Source: Echinicola sp. 20G (GTDB lineage Bacteria > Bacteroidota > Bacteroidia > Cytophagales > Cyclobacteriaceae). Taken from it: a stretch of DNA of 64,000 nt. A program made the translations under genes and the position numbers. Below the pieces are notes generated by a model. The model was given only the letters and a program-made list of their open reading frames with translations. It made no database searches and was not told where the DNA came from. Positions 53,596-61,629 of this stretch are shown here, piece by piece; the stretch's first letter is position 1; each line of letters opens with the position of its first letter. The DNA is taken from the NCBI RefSeq assembly GCF_015533855.1, contig NZ_AP024154.1:4656501-4720500 (forward strand), written 5' to 3'.

Positions 53596-54486
53596 ATGAG
53601 CAAATCTTTAAGGAAAAAGAAAAGACTGGGAAGTTTTAAATTTATGAGTGTGCTTTTTAGCACCACCCTCTCCCTTTTTATTGTGGGGCTTTTTGGGGTC
53701 ATTGTTATTCAGGCCAAAACCCTGACCTCTATTATCCGCGAGAACATTGAAGTGCAGGTATTCCTGAACAAGAATATTACCGAAGCTGACCGTGCCAAGA
53801 TTGGCAAGATGCTGGAAAGCCAAGACTATGTCCTCCAAAAGGAAGATGGCGCTCAGTTATCTTATATTTCTGCTGATGAAGCGGCAAAATCCTTTTTGGA
53901 AGATACAGGAGAAGATTTTAGCAAATTCCTGGATGACAACCCCCTTCGGGACAGCTATGTCATTTCCATTGATGAGGCTTTTCAAACCTCTGAAAAGATG
54001 GAAAACATCGTCGGTGACATCCAAAAAATGGACGGGGTCTTTGAGGTAACCTATATGAATGACTTGGTGGAATCGATCAACAAAAACCTGCTCAAAGTCA
54101 GCATTGTCCTCGGCGCTTTCATTTTGATTTTGGTGGTCACTGTCATCATCCTGATCAACAACACCATCAGATTGGCCCTTTTCAGCCAGCGCTTCCTGAT
54201 CAGGAGCATGCAACTGGTAGGTGCCACCCGGGGATTCATCAGAAAACCCTTTCTCAACAGGTCCTTTTTCTTTGGGAGCCTTGCAGGAATTCTTTCTTCT
54301 GCCCTACTTTACGGTCTGATAGAATATACCAAGGCCAATATTGATGGCTTTGCCTTATTGCAAAACAACCAATTGATTTTAATGCTCTTTGGTGGGCTTA
54401 TCGTTCTTGGAGCGGTATTATCCTTTTTCAGCACATTGAGAGCCGTTAACAAATATTTAAACATGTCTTTGGACGAACTTTATTAA
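53596..54486 (+). CDS. ftsX: Cell-division protein FtsX-like permease
   Basis: 296 residues. The first helix lies near 17-39, followed by a periplasmic domain (about 40-170) with the FtsX-type VQVFLNKNITEADRAKIGKM, then three C-terminal helices (about 175-197, 225-247 and 260-282) with the ABC permease segment LFSQRFLIRSMQLVGATRGFI. With FtsE it controls peptidoglycan hydrolases at the septum. No ftsE gene is adjacent here, which is usual for Bacteroidota. First gene of a tight operon. Confidence 0.9.
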   Translation: MSKSLRKKKRLGSFKFMSVLFSTTLSLFIVGLFGVIVIQAKTLTSIIRENIEVQVFLNKNITEADRAKIGKMLESQDYVLQKEDGAQLSYISADEAAKSFLEDTGEDFSKFLDDNPLRDSYVISIDEAFQTSEKMENIVGDIQKMDGVFEVTYMNDLVESINKNLLKVSIVLGAFILILVVTVIILINNTIRLALFSQRFLIRSMQLVGATRGFIRKPFLNRSFFFGSLAGILSSALLYGLIEYTKANIDGFALLQNNQLILMLFGGLIVLGAVLSFFSTLRAVNKYLNMSLDELY

Positions 54487-54487
54487 G

Positions 54488-54694
54488 ATGGATAAGAACA
54501 ACCTTCCTTTTTCAAAGAAAAATTATACCCTAATGTTGATCGGAATTGCCATTATTGTAGTGGGCTTCGTGATCATCGGAATGGACAGTGAACCACACGG
54601 ATTTGGTTTTATGGGCCTTACTTTGGGGCCTATTATCACTTTAGCAGGTTTCATTTTTGAATTTTACGCCATTTTTTACAAATCAGAAAAATAA
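54488..54694 (+). CDS. DUF3098 small membrane protein
   Basis: 68 residues with two hydrophobic helices (about 12-30 and 38-62) and the family-like opening PFSKKNYTLMLIGIAIIVVG. It lies one base after ftsX and is followed with no gap by uppP, the conserved position of DUF3098 genes in Bacteroidota. The function is unknown. Confidence 0.85.
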   Translation: MDKNNLPFSKKNYTLMLIGIAIIVVGFVIIGMDSEPHGFGFMGLTLGPIITLAGFIFEFYAIFYKSEK

Positions 54695-55492
54695 ATGACA
54701 ATCATAGAAGCAATCATTTTGGGTATCATTCAGGGCTTGACTGAATTTTTGCCTGTGTCCAGTAGTGGCCATATCGAATTGGGTTCTTTCCTTTTGGGGG
54801 TCCAGGCTGCTGACAATTTACTCTTTACAGTGGTGGTTCATGCAGCCACTGCCCTAAGCACCATTATTGTTTTCCGAAAGGACATTGCCAATATAATTAA
54901 GGACTTGTTCAAGTTCCAGTGGAATGATGGCACGCAGTTTACGGCCAAAATTTTACTTTCAATGATTCCCATAGGCATTGTCGGGGTCTTGTTTGAGGAA
55001 CAGATAGAGGCCCTATTTGGGGGAAAAATCGTATTGGTGGGCGCCATGCTTTTATTTACTGCTGTCTTACTGGCTTTTTCACACTTTGCAGCCAAAAGAG
55101 AAGGGCATGTCACTTTCCCCAAGGCTATTGTGATCGGCATAGCCCAAACCATCGCCATCATGCCCGGAATCAGTCGTTCTGGTTCCACTATTGCTACAGC
55201 TCTCCTGATCGGCGTAGAAAAAGAAAGGGCTACCCGGTTTTCCTTTTTGATGGTACTTTTGCCCATCTTAGGTGCCTCAGCCATCAAACTATTGAAATTC
55301 TTTAAAGACCCCAGCATTGCTGAAGGGATTACTGCTGTTCCATTGACAGCTGGCTTCTTGGCCGCTTTCTTGGCTGGGCTTGCTGCCTGTATTTGGATGA
55401 TTAATATTGTAAAACGAGGAAAGCTTATTTACTTTGCCATTTATTGCGCCATAGTGGGTACTATTGCCGTAATTGGCGGATTAAGCATGTAG
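54695..55492 (+). CDS. uppP: Undecaprenyl-diphosphatase
   Basis: 265 residues with eight helices. Family motifs are EFLPVSSSGHIELG (residues 17-30) and PGISRSGSTIATALL. It dephosphorylates undecaprenyl pyrophosphate to recycle the lipid carrier of peptidoglycan precursors. It starts directly after the DUF3098 stop, and truB follows after one base. Confidence 0.94.
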   Translation: MTIIEAIILGIIQGLTEFLPVSSSGHIELGSFLLGVQAADNLLFTVVVHAATALSTIIVFRKDIANIIKDLFKFQWNDGTQFTAKILLSMIPIGIVGVLFEEQIEALFGGKIVLVGAMLLFTAVLLAFSHFAAKREGHVTFPKAIVIGIAQTIAIMPGISRSGSTIATALLIGVEKERATRFSFLMVLLPILGASAIKLLKFFKDPSIAEGITAVPLTAGFLAAFLAGLAACIWMINIVKRGKLIYFAIYCAIVGTIAVIGGLSM

Positions 55493-55493
55493 A

Positions 55494-56174
55494 ATGGATC
55501 AACAACCTTATGGAGAAGTATTCCTGATCAACAAACCCTTGGAATGGACCTCATTCGATGTGGTCAAAAAGGTCAGGAATGCCTTAAAGATTAAAAAAGT
55601 AGGCCATGCGGGCACATTGGACCCTTTGGCAACGGGATTATTGATTATTTGCGCTGGTAAAAAAACCAAGAGCATCAATGATTTCATGGGGCAGGAAAAA
55701 GAATATACCGGGACTTTTGTGCTGGGAAAGACCACCGAATCCTTTGACTTGGAACAAGAAGTACAAGAGGTGGCAGATCCTTCCCATTTGACCTTGACGG
55801 AGATTGAAAATGCCTGTGCACAATTGACCGGGGATATCATGCAGGTTCCCCCTACCCACTCAGCCATCAAAAAGGACGGCAAGAGGGTTTATGAGTCAGC
55901 CAGAAAAGGCATTGAGGTCAAGCTTGACCCACGGCCGGTGCAGGTTTCTACCTTTGAAATCACGCGTTTTGAATTGCCGGAGATTGATTTTCGCATTGTT
56001 TGTTCCAAAGGAACCTATATCAGAAGCCTGGCCAGGGACTTGGGTGAAAGCTTAGGGGTGGGTGCCTATATGTCCGCCTTGACCCGTACCAGAATTGGCG
56101 ATTTTCTCCTTTCCAATGCCGTAGAAGTATTGGATTTGGTAGCAAAGATCAAAGCCGAAAAAGAAGCTGAGTGA
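55494..56174 (+). CDS. truB: tRNA pseudouridine(55) synthase
   Basis: 226 residues. Catalytic Asp43 sits in VGHAGTLDPLATGLL. The tRNA-recognition and fold motifs QEKEYTGTFVLGKTTESFD, QVPPTHSAIKKDGKRVYE and CSKGTYIRSLARDLG are present. It lacks the C-terminal PUA domain of longer homologues, as usual in Bacteroidota. Its stop TGA overlaps the ribF ATG by one base. Confidence 0.94.
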   Translation: MDQQPYGEVFLINKPLEWTSFDVVKKVRNALKIKKVGHAGTLDPLATGLLIICAGKKTKSINDFMGQEKEYTGTFVLGKTTESFDLEQEVQEVADPSHLTLTEIENACAQLTGDIMQVPPTHSAIKKDGKRVYESARKGIEVKLDPRPVQVSTFEITRFELPEIDFRIVCSKGTYIRSLARDLGESLGVGAYMSALTRTRIGDFLLSNAVEVLDLVAKIKAEKEAE

Positions 56175-57103
56175 TGAAAATTTACGAAGGACTTGAGCAT
56201 TTCCCCTCCATCACCAACGCCGTGGTTACCAGTGGCACCTTTGATGGGGTGCACTTGGGACATCAAAAAATCCTGAACAGAATAAAAAATATTGCCAAAG
56301 AAGCTGACGGAGAAACTGTCCTGATTACCTTTTGGCCACATCCTAGGCTGGTCCTGCACCCTGAAGAGCATAACCTGAGATTGCTGACCACCTTTGAAGA
56401 AAAAGCCAAGCTCTTGGCCAAGGAAGGTATAGACCACCTGGTCACCATTCCCTTTACCAAAGAGTTTTCGCAGCTTAGCAGCGAAGAATTTATCCAGAAA
56501 GTCCTTATCGACAAGATCCAAACCAAAGTGTTGGTCATCGGCTATGACCACCGGTTTGGCAAAAACAGGGAAGGCAGCTTTGAGCATTTAATGGAGAACA
56601 AGGAGCGTTACGGCTTTGAACTGGAAGAAATATCGCGGGAAGATATTGACCATGTAGGTATCTCCAGCACCAAAATCAGAAAGGCACTTTTGGCCGGCCA
56701 TGTGTCGGAAGCCAATGAATTTTTAGGCCGGGAATATGAACTGAACGGCATCGTCATCAAAGGCCAACAGATAGGCAGATCCATAGACTTTCCCACGGCC
56801 AATATCCATGTACCCAACAATTACAAATTGATTCCGGGGGATGGGGCCTATGCGGTCCGCATCAGTGTGGGTGAGGAATTTTATTTTGGCATGCTGAACA
56901 TTGGTAACCGCCCTACTGTAGATGGTCTGGAAAAAACCGTGGAAGCCCATTTGTTTGACTACAACGACAATTTATACGATAAACAAATCACAGTTTATTT
57001 CAAAGATTTTTTGAGAGCGGAAAGAAAATTTGCAAATTTAGAAGAGTTAAAGGCCCAATTGGCCAAGGACAAGGCCAGGGCGAGACAAATTTTCGGTATA
57101 TAA
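56174..57103 (+). CDS. ribF: Bifunctional riboflavin kinase / FAD synthetase
   Basis: 309 residues from the ATG at 56174; a GTG one codon earlier is in frame. The N-terminal nucleotidyltransferase domain has GTFDGVHLGHQKIL, VIGYDHRFGKNREG and ISSTKIRKALLAG. The C-terminal riboflavin kinase domain has GQQIGRSIDFPTANI and NIGNRPTVDG. It makes FMN and FAD. Last gene of the ftsX-DUF3098-uppP-truB-ribF block, a conserved order. Confidence 0.94.
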   Translation: MKIYEGLEHFPSITNAVVTSGTFDGVHLGHQKILNRIKNIAKEADGETVLITFWPHPRLVLHPEEHNLRLLTTFEEKAKLLAKEGIDHLVTIPFTKEFSQLSSEEFIQKVLIDKIQTKVLVIGYDHRFGKNREGSFEHLMENKERYGFELEEISREDIDHVGISSTKIRKALLAGHVSEANEFLGREYELNGIVIKGQQIGRSIDFPTANIHVPNNYKLIPGDGAYAVRISVGEEFYFGMLNIGNRPTVDGLEKTVEAHLFDYNDNLYDKQITVYFKDFLRAERKFANLEELKAQLAKDKARARQIFGI

Positions 57104-57121
57104 GCGTTTCATAGACTTATT

Positions 57122-57817
57122 ATGATCAACAAGACAGTTAGCAATGCTGATGAAGCCGTCAAGGACATCGCCAGCAACACGGTTTTGATGCTTGGTGGAT
57201 TTGGCCTTTGTGGCATCCCAGAAAACTGTATCAAGGCCCTGCTCAAAAAACCACTCACAGGACTGACCTGTATTTCCAATAATGCAGGCGTAGATGACTT
57301 TGGCATTGGGCTGATGCTGCAGCAACGCATGGTCAAGAAAATGATTTCCAGCTATGTGGGAGAAAATGCTGAGTTTGAGAGGCAATTGCTCAGTGGTGAA
57401 CTGGAGGTGGAGTTGATTCCCCAAGGCACCTTGGCTGAAAGAACCCGGGCCGGAGGCGCTGGGATTCCTGCTTTCTTCACCCCTGCCGGCGTGGGTACGG
57501 AAGTCGCCGAAGGGAAGGAAATTCGGGAATTCGATGGCAAGCTGTATATCCTCGAAAGATGGCTTAAAGCAGATTTTTCATTGGTCAAAGCCTGGAAGGG
57601 CGATACCGCAGGCAACCTGATCTTCAAAGGTACCGCCAGGAATTTTAACCCGATGATGGCTGCTGCGGGAACTATTACCATTGCCGAAGTGGAAGAACTG
57701 GTCCCTGCGGGGGAACTGGACCCTAACCAGATCCACACGCCCGGCATCTATGTGCAACGTATTTTTAAAGGCACTGCTTACGAAAAGCGCATCGAAAAGA
57801 GAACCGTCAAGTCCTAG
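57122..57817 (+). CDS. scoA: 3-oxoacid (succinyl-/acetoacetyl-) CoA-transferase subunit A
   Basis: 231 residues with the family-I CoA-transferase alpha pattern: [63 protein letters not shown] and [15 protein letters not shown]. It transfers CoA between succinyl-CoA and acetoacetate or similar acids for ketone-body or short-chain acid use. Its gene follows ribF after 18 bases, and the B subunit follows after 22. Confidence 0.93.
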   Translation: MINKTVSNADEAVKDIASNTVLMLGGFGLCGIPENCIKALLKKPLTGLTCISNNAGVDDFGIGLMLQQRMVKKMISSYVGENAEFERQLLSGELEVELIPQGTLAERTRAGGAGIPAFFTPAGVGTEVAEGKEIREFDGKLYILERWLKADFSLVKAWKGDTAGNLIFKGTARNFNPMMAAAGTITIAEVEELVPAGELDPNQIHTPGIYVQRIFKGTAYEKRIEKRTVKS

Positions 57818-57839
57818 CCCCTATCCAAAACTACAGCTT

Positions 57840-58496
57840 ATGTTAGACAAAATCCAAATTGCCCGGCGTATCGCCAGAGAGATCAAAAACGGTCAATATA
57901 TCAATCTAGGCATTGGCATCCCTACCTTGGTGGCCAATTATATCCCGGATGACCTAGAGGTAGTCTTGCAGTCTGAAAATGGCCTTTTGGGCATTGGACC
58001 TTTTCCTCCTGAAGAAGAAGTGGATGCTGACCTGATCAATGCTGGAAAGCAGACGATCAGCATGGTAAAAGGCTCGGTACTTTTTAATTCCGCAGAATCC
58101 TTTGGCATGATCCGAGGTGGTCATGTACACCTCACCATCTTGGGGGCCATGGAAGTTTCCGAGAATGGGGACATTGCCAACTGGAAAATACCGGGGAAGA
58201 TGGTCAAAGGTATGGGGGGCGCCATGGACCTGGTCGCATCTGCAGCGCACATCATCGTGGCCATGCAGCACTGCAGCAAGGATGGCAAGTCCAAGCTGCT
58301 TAAGAAATGTACCCTGCCCATCACCGGGATCAAGTGCGTCAATAAGATCGTGACCGACTTGGCCGTCCTTAAAGTCCTTCCCCAAGGGGGATTCAAGCTG
58401 CTCGAGCGTGCACCTGGGGTCAGTGTAGAAGAAATCCAATCGAAAACAGAAGGCAGGCTGGTGGTGGAAGGAGAAATTCCTGAGATGGATTTATGA
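57840..58496 (+). CDS. scoB: 3-oxoacid CoA-transferase subunit B
   Basis: 218 residues from the ATG at 57840 (MLDKIQIARRIAREI); the longer open frame upstream overlaps scoA and is not coding. Catalytic Glu46 is in LQSENGLLGIGP. Other family motifs are YINLGIGIPTLVANYIP, IRGGHVHLTILGAMEVSENG and MVKGMGGAMDLVASA. It forms the heteromeric enzyme with scoA. Confidence 0.94.
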   Translation: MLDKIQIARRIAREIKNGQYINLGIGIPTLVANYIPDDLEVVLQSENGLLGIGPFPPEEEVDADLINAGKQTISMVKGSVLFNSAESFGMIRGGHVHLTILGAMEVSENGDIANWKIPGKMVKGMGGAMDLVASAAHIIVAMQHCSKDGKSKLLKKCTLPITGIKCVNKIVTDLAVLKVLPQGGFKLLERAPGVSVEEIQSKTEGRLVVEGEIPEMDL

Positions 58497-58629
58497 CCTG
58501 CTTAAAAATGATTATAGGTTAATTTTTGCTGATCAAGATGTTCGCAGAAGTGATTTTTATAGTATTAAGCCTTCCAAAGCAATCCATTATCATCATTAAG
58601 ACTGCTTTGTCCTATTTTGGAAATGAATA

Positions 58630-58695
58630 AAACCTGACAGGTTTTTACAGGCCATAAATTCTTGTAGGCTGGCGTTCAAGAAACCTGTCAGGTTT
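58630..58695. repeat. Paired palindromes AAACCTG(A/T)CAGGTTT
   Basis: Two 15-base palindromes (58630-58644 and 58681-58695), reverse complements of each other at the centre base, separated by 36 bases. They lie between scoB and the recombinase gene. They could be a REP-like element, a nested terminator or a protein site. Only this pair was seen in the window. Confidence 0.6.
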
Positions 58696-58742
58696 CAATC
58701 TTCTGATACAAGCTGATCAAATTTGAACTAAGAACTTTTTGT

Positions 58743-59861
58743 ATGATGAAAAAAATTATTTTATCAAACAGCTTTTTGGGAAAGAAGCCAATCGTCAAAC
58801 TGGAATTCCCCTACGATTTTGAACTGAAGGAACTGGTAAAAACCTTTCCCAATTGTGAATGGAACAGGCATGAAAAAGCTTGGTGGGTTCCCTACACTGA
58901 TGATATTCTGGATCGTTTAATCCTATTTTTCAAAGGAAAGGTGTGGTTGGATTATTCCACATTTAGAAAAACCAGTTTGCCCAAAACTTTTCCCGAGCTC
59001 CCCCCAATAGCGCTTGATATTTGTAAAGAAATAGAAGCATTTAAGGATTGGATGAGCAATAAGCGGTACAGTGAAAGTACCATAAAGACCTATACCGAAT
59101 GCATCCAAGTATTTTTCCGGTTTTTAAATAACAAAAATGTCGAGGCTATTGAAAATGATGATGTAGAAAAATTCAACAAGGATTATATCATTGAAAGAGG
59201 CTATTCGGCATCTTTTCAAAACCAAATGGTCAATGCCATCAAGTTATTTTTTCAAAACCGTCAAAACAGAAAACTAAATCCTGAATTAATCTACAGACCT
59301 AAAAAAAGCAGGCAACTCCCCAATGTATTGAGCAAGGAGGAAATCTACCGCATACTTAATGTTACAGCCAACCTAAAGCATAAACTTTTAATCATGATGC
59401 TCTATTCATGTGGTCTGAGAAGAAGTGAAGTTTTATCCCTCAAATTTGAACATATCCAAAGGGCACGTGGCGTACTATTGATCAAACAAAGTAAAGGGAA
59501 GAAAGACCGAATAGTGTCTCTGCCCAAAACATTGATTAAACACTTAGAGGAATATTATAAGGCATATAAACCTCAATCATATATTTTTGAAGGACAAAAA
59601 GGAGGAAAATACAGTGAGAAAAGTTTAGCAGAAGTTTTGAAAAAAGCAGTTAAAAAAGCTAAGATCAATAAACCTGTCACCCCTCATTGGCTTAGACATA
59701 GTTATGCGACTCACTTACTAGAAAGAGGGACAGATCTAAGGTATATACAAGAATTATTGGGACATAATAGTACTAAGACCACCGAAATCTATACGCATGT
59801 CAGCACAAAACAATTGAAAGATATAGCCAGTCCATTAGATGATTTGGACCTAGGGGAATAA
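58743..59861 (+). CDS. Tyrosine recombinase, XerC/IntI-like with extra N-terminal domain
   Basis: 372 residues. All catalytic residues are present: Arg226 (CGLRRSE), Lys251 (QSKGKKDR), His315 and Arg318 (PHWLRHSYATHLL), His341 (LLGHNSTKTT) and Tyr350 (IYTHVS). A SAM-like core-binding domain spans about 92-180. Residues 1-88 form an additional domain with ECEW-like aromatic pattern NCEWNRHEKAWWVPYTDD. The end SPLDDLD recalls IntI proteins. The roughly 16-residue insertion before box II that defines IntI is absent. It lies in the same direction as the genes that follow, and repeats directly downstream could be its attachment site. Confidence 0.9.
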   Translation: MMKKIILSNSFLGKKPIVKLEFPYDFELKELVKTFPNCEWNRHEKAWWVPYTDDILDRLILFFKGKVWLDYSTFRKTSLPKTFPELPPIALDICKEIEAFKDWMSNKRYSESTIKTYTECIQVFFRFLNNKNVEAIENDDVEKFNKDYIIERGYSASFQNQMVNAIKLFFQNRQNRKLNPELIYRPKKSRQLPNVLSKEEIYRILNVTANLKHKLLIMMLYSCGLRRSEVLSLKFEHIQRARGVLLIKQSKGKKDRIVSLPKTLIKHLEEYYKAYKPQSYIFEGQKGGKYSEKSLAEVLKKAVKKAKINKPVTPHWLRHSYATHLLERGTDLRYIQELLGHNSTKTTEIYTHVSTKQLKDIASPLDDLDLGE

Positions 59862-59884
59862 GGAGCAATAAAAGCTAATTAAAT

Positions 59885-59952
59885 CCAGACATATTCCCCT
59901 ATATTAGCAGAATATATCTGGAAAAACCAGATATATAAACAAGTTACCACAC
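59885..59952. repeat. attI-like repeat cluster downstream of the recombinase
   Basis: Three copies of an 11-base unit: CCAGACATATT (59885-59895), its near-exact reverse AATATATCTGG (59911-59921), and CCAGATATATA (59927-59937). The last two also form a perfect 10-bp hairpin with an AAAAA loop. The cluster ends in GTTACCACAC (59943-59952), whose reverse complement ends the next gene. The layout fits recombinase binding sites beside a crossover point. Part of it could also terminate the recombinase transcript. Confidence 0.5.
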
Positions 59953-59960
59953 ATTAAAAA

Positions 59961-60560
59961 ATGATTGCAGCCATAATTTTCATTTTAGTTCTTCTGGGAC
60001 TTAATCTAATACCTCAAATAAGAAAAAACAAAAATGAAAAGTTAGATAGAACACTATCGAAATTGACTTTAGCTTCAACCGTCATTTTTGCAATTGTGAC
60101 TTTATTCTATTTCAACGACCTAAGACTAAAAGGCCTTTACTCGATTCCAGCGGTTAACTCAGTATTTGTGTTGACTGTTCTAATCTATTTTGTCTTTGTA
60201 ACAAACTCGAGAATCAAAATAATCAGTATTCCAATCCTGACTATATTTATCCTGCTTGGTTTGATAACGACATTTTTTGGACGGAAAACATATGAAACTG
60301 AAATTGATGGAGTACATAAAATAATTGTGACATCCGGTGGACTAATGGCGTGCGGACAGCTAATTCATATAACAAAGACAAAATTTTTGATTTTTGACAA
60401 TGAGATATCCTATGAGAGCAGTTTGTGTTTGAGAGATATTAAACAAATTGATGTGGTGAAATTTGACAACGAATCGGCTGAATTTAAAATCCATCATAAC
60501 GGTGAATTAGACTCTGAAAATCCATATATGTATAAAATTGAAAATAAAAACGTGTGGTAA
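59961..60560 (+). CDS. Uncharacterised membrane protein, 199 aa (first cassette gene)
   Basis: The family is not recognised. Four hydrophobic helices are visible (about 1-17, 30-50, 55-78 and 85-110), then a soluble beta-rich C-terminal domain (about 112-199) with KTYETEIDGVHKIIVTSGGL and EIDIKQ-like strands. The gene is AT-rich. It starts eight bases after GTTACCACAC, and its TAA stop lies inside GTGTGGTAAC, the reverse complement of that box. This close packing is expected for a gene cassette. Confidence 0.75.
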   Translation: MIAAIIFILVLLGLNLIPQIRKNKNEKLDRTLSKLTLASTVIFAIVTLFYFNDLRLKGLYSIPAVNSVFVLTVLIYFVFVTNSRIKIISIPILTIFILLGLITTFFGRKTYETEIDGVHKIIVTSGGLMACGQLIHITKTKFLIFDNEISYESSLCLRDIKQIDVVKFDNESAEFKIHHNGELDSENPYMYKIENKNVW

Positions 60561-60688
60561 CAAAACCTAAGCTTCAGGCGGGCTGACGGCTTGCCGCAAG
60601 GTTTTTACTTATCTGCTATCTTTGGTCACAGCCGACAAGTTAGCGTTAGTAAAACCCGCCCGAAAGCTTAGCCGGGCCGTTAAATTTG
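60552..60688. repeat. attC-like recombination site 1
   Basis: Outer boxes TAAC (60558-60561) and GTTA (60679-60682). Unpaired spacers of 5 and 7 bases. Inner stem CTAAGCTT (60667-60674 region; left arm at 60567-60574, right arm AAGCTTAG at 60664-60671), then GGCGGG (60577-60582) / CCCGCC (60655-60660). The two inner stems are separated by 2 bases on one side and 3 on the other, i.e. an extra-helical base. The central 70 bases form smaller hairpins. Length and layout resemble integron attC sites. Confidence 0.55.
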
Positions 60689-60997
60689 ACAATCATCCAG
60701 ACCCCATTTATCCAAACTTTTTAAAATAACCTCAAGTGATCTACCTCTTTTAGTTAAGCTATATTCCACTTTAGGAGGAACAACAGGAAAAACCATTCTG
60801 GATATCAGTCCATCTTTTTCTAACTCTCTCAACGTTTGTGTAAACATCTTGTTAGAAATTTCTGGAATTTTCTTTTGTAATATTCCTGAACGCAAACTGC
60901 CTTCTAGCAAATGGAATAAAACTAAAGGTTTCCATTTTGTCCCTATTAAATTCATCGTATAATTTAAAGGACAAACATTTTCTTTATTCACTATCAT
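60680..60997 (-). CDS. HxlR-family winged-helix regulator
   Basis: 105 residues. HxlR signature NVCPLNYTMNLIGTKWKPLVLFHLLEGSLR is followed by ISNKMFTQTLRELEKDGLISR and a wing VPPKVEYSLTKRG. The conserved Cys9 may sense electrophiles or oxidants. It is divergent from a VOC protein gene across a 116-base region with palindromes, the usual arrangement for self-contained regulator/detoxification pairs. Its stop codon falls inside the GTTA box of attC-like site 1, so it seems to be the left end of cassette 2. Confidence 0.88.
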   Translation of the reverse strand: MIVNKENVCPLNYTMNLIGTKWKPLVLFHLLEGSLRSGILQKKIPEISNKMFTQTLRELEKDGLISRMVFPVVPPKVEYSLTKRGRSLEVILKSLDKWGLDDCQI

Positions 60998-61024
60998 TAC
61001 TTTAAATTACTGATTATCAGAATT

Positions 61025-61040
61025 TTACTTATTTAAGTAA
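61025..61040. promoter_or_regulatory. HxlR operator candidate
   Basis: Perfect palindrome TTACTTA-TT-TAAGTAA. A second, weaker TACT...AGTA site follows at about 61045-61058. It lies between the divergent HxlR and VOC genes, upstream of the -33 element. Confidence 0.55.
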
Positions 61041-61063
61041 CTATACTACTTTTTAGTAAGTTA

Positions 61064-61094
61064 TTGTCAATAGGGCAAATATAGATTAATTTTG
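61064..61094 (+). promoter_or_regulatory. Promoter of the cassette VOC gene
   Basis: TTG (61064-61066), 20-base spacer, TAATTTTG (61087-61094), an exact fit to the Bacteroidota consensus, 19 bases before the start codon. Confidence 0.7.
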
Positions 61095-61113
61095 CAATCT
61101 AAAATTTTATATT

Positions 61114-61623
61114 ATGATAACTAATAAAAATTATCCAAAATCATTTTCACATATTGGAATAACGGTTCCAGATATTATTGAAGCAGTGAAATTCTATTCA
61201 GAAGTAATGGGATGGTATGTAATTATGAAGCCTTCAAAAATCAAAAAAGAAAAGGAAACTGCAATAGGTAAAATGTGTATTGACGTTTTTGGAGACGACT
61301 GGTCTGAATTCGAAATTGCTCATTTAGCGACTTCTGACGGAATCGGAATTGAGCTTTTCTCTTTCCCACACGGAATAAAAGAAGCACCTGAATTCAATCC
61401 TTTCAACACAGGCCTTTTTCATTTTTGTATACAAGATCCCAATATAGAAGACCTGATTGAGAAAATTTTGTCTTATGGCGGAAAACAGAGAATGCCAATT
61501 AGAGAATACTATCCAAATGACAAGCCTTATAAAATGTGCTATGTAGAAGACCCGTTCGGAATTGTTTTTGAAATCTATACCCATAGTTATGAATTGACAT
61601 ATTCCTCTGGAGCATATTCATAA
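61114..61623 (+). CDS. VOC/glyoxalase-family protein, 169 aa
   Basis: One or two VOC modules: SFSHIGITVPDIIEAVKFYSEVMGW starts the first, GIGIELFSFPHG carries a metal-ligand-type Glu, FHFCIQDPNIEDLIEKILSYGG and MCYVEDPFGIVFEIYTHSYE form the second half. It is likely a lyase or dioxygenase-like enzyme acting on a small reactive compound. It is controlled by the divergent HxlR gene. AT-rich codon use matches the other cassette genes. Confidence 0.88.
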   Translation: MITNKNYPKSFSHIGITVPDIIEAVKFYSEVMGWYVIMKPSKIKKEKETAIGKMCIDVFGDDWSEFEIAHLATSDGIGIELFSFPHGIKEAPEFNPFNTGLFHFCIQDPNIEDLIEKILSYGGKQRMPIREYYPNDKPYKMCYVEDPFGIVFEIYTHSYELTYSSGAYS

Positions 61624-61629
61624 TAAAAA

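Noticed and set aside
57681..57839. N-terminal extension of scoB into scoA
   Set aside because: The extension overlaps scoA coding sequence out of frame. The ATG at 57840 gives the standard CoA-transferase B start.
58630..58695. CRISPR array reading of the paired palindromes
   Set aside because: Only two copies, one inverted, a single 36-base gap and no cas genes.
58743..59861. Calling the recombinase a true integron integrase IntI
   Set aside because: The defining insertion before the second catalytic box is missing and there is an extra N-terminal domain. Integron-like is as far as the sequence allows.
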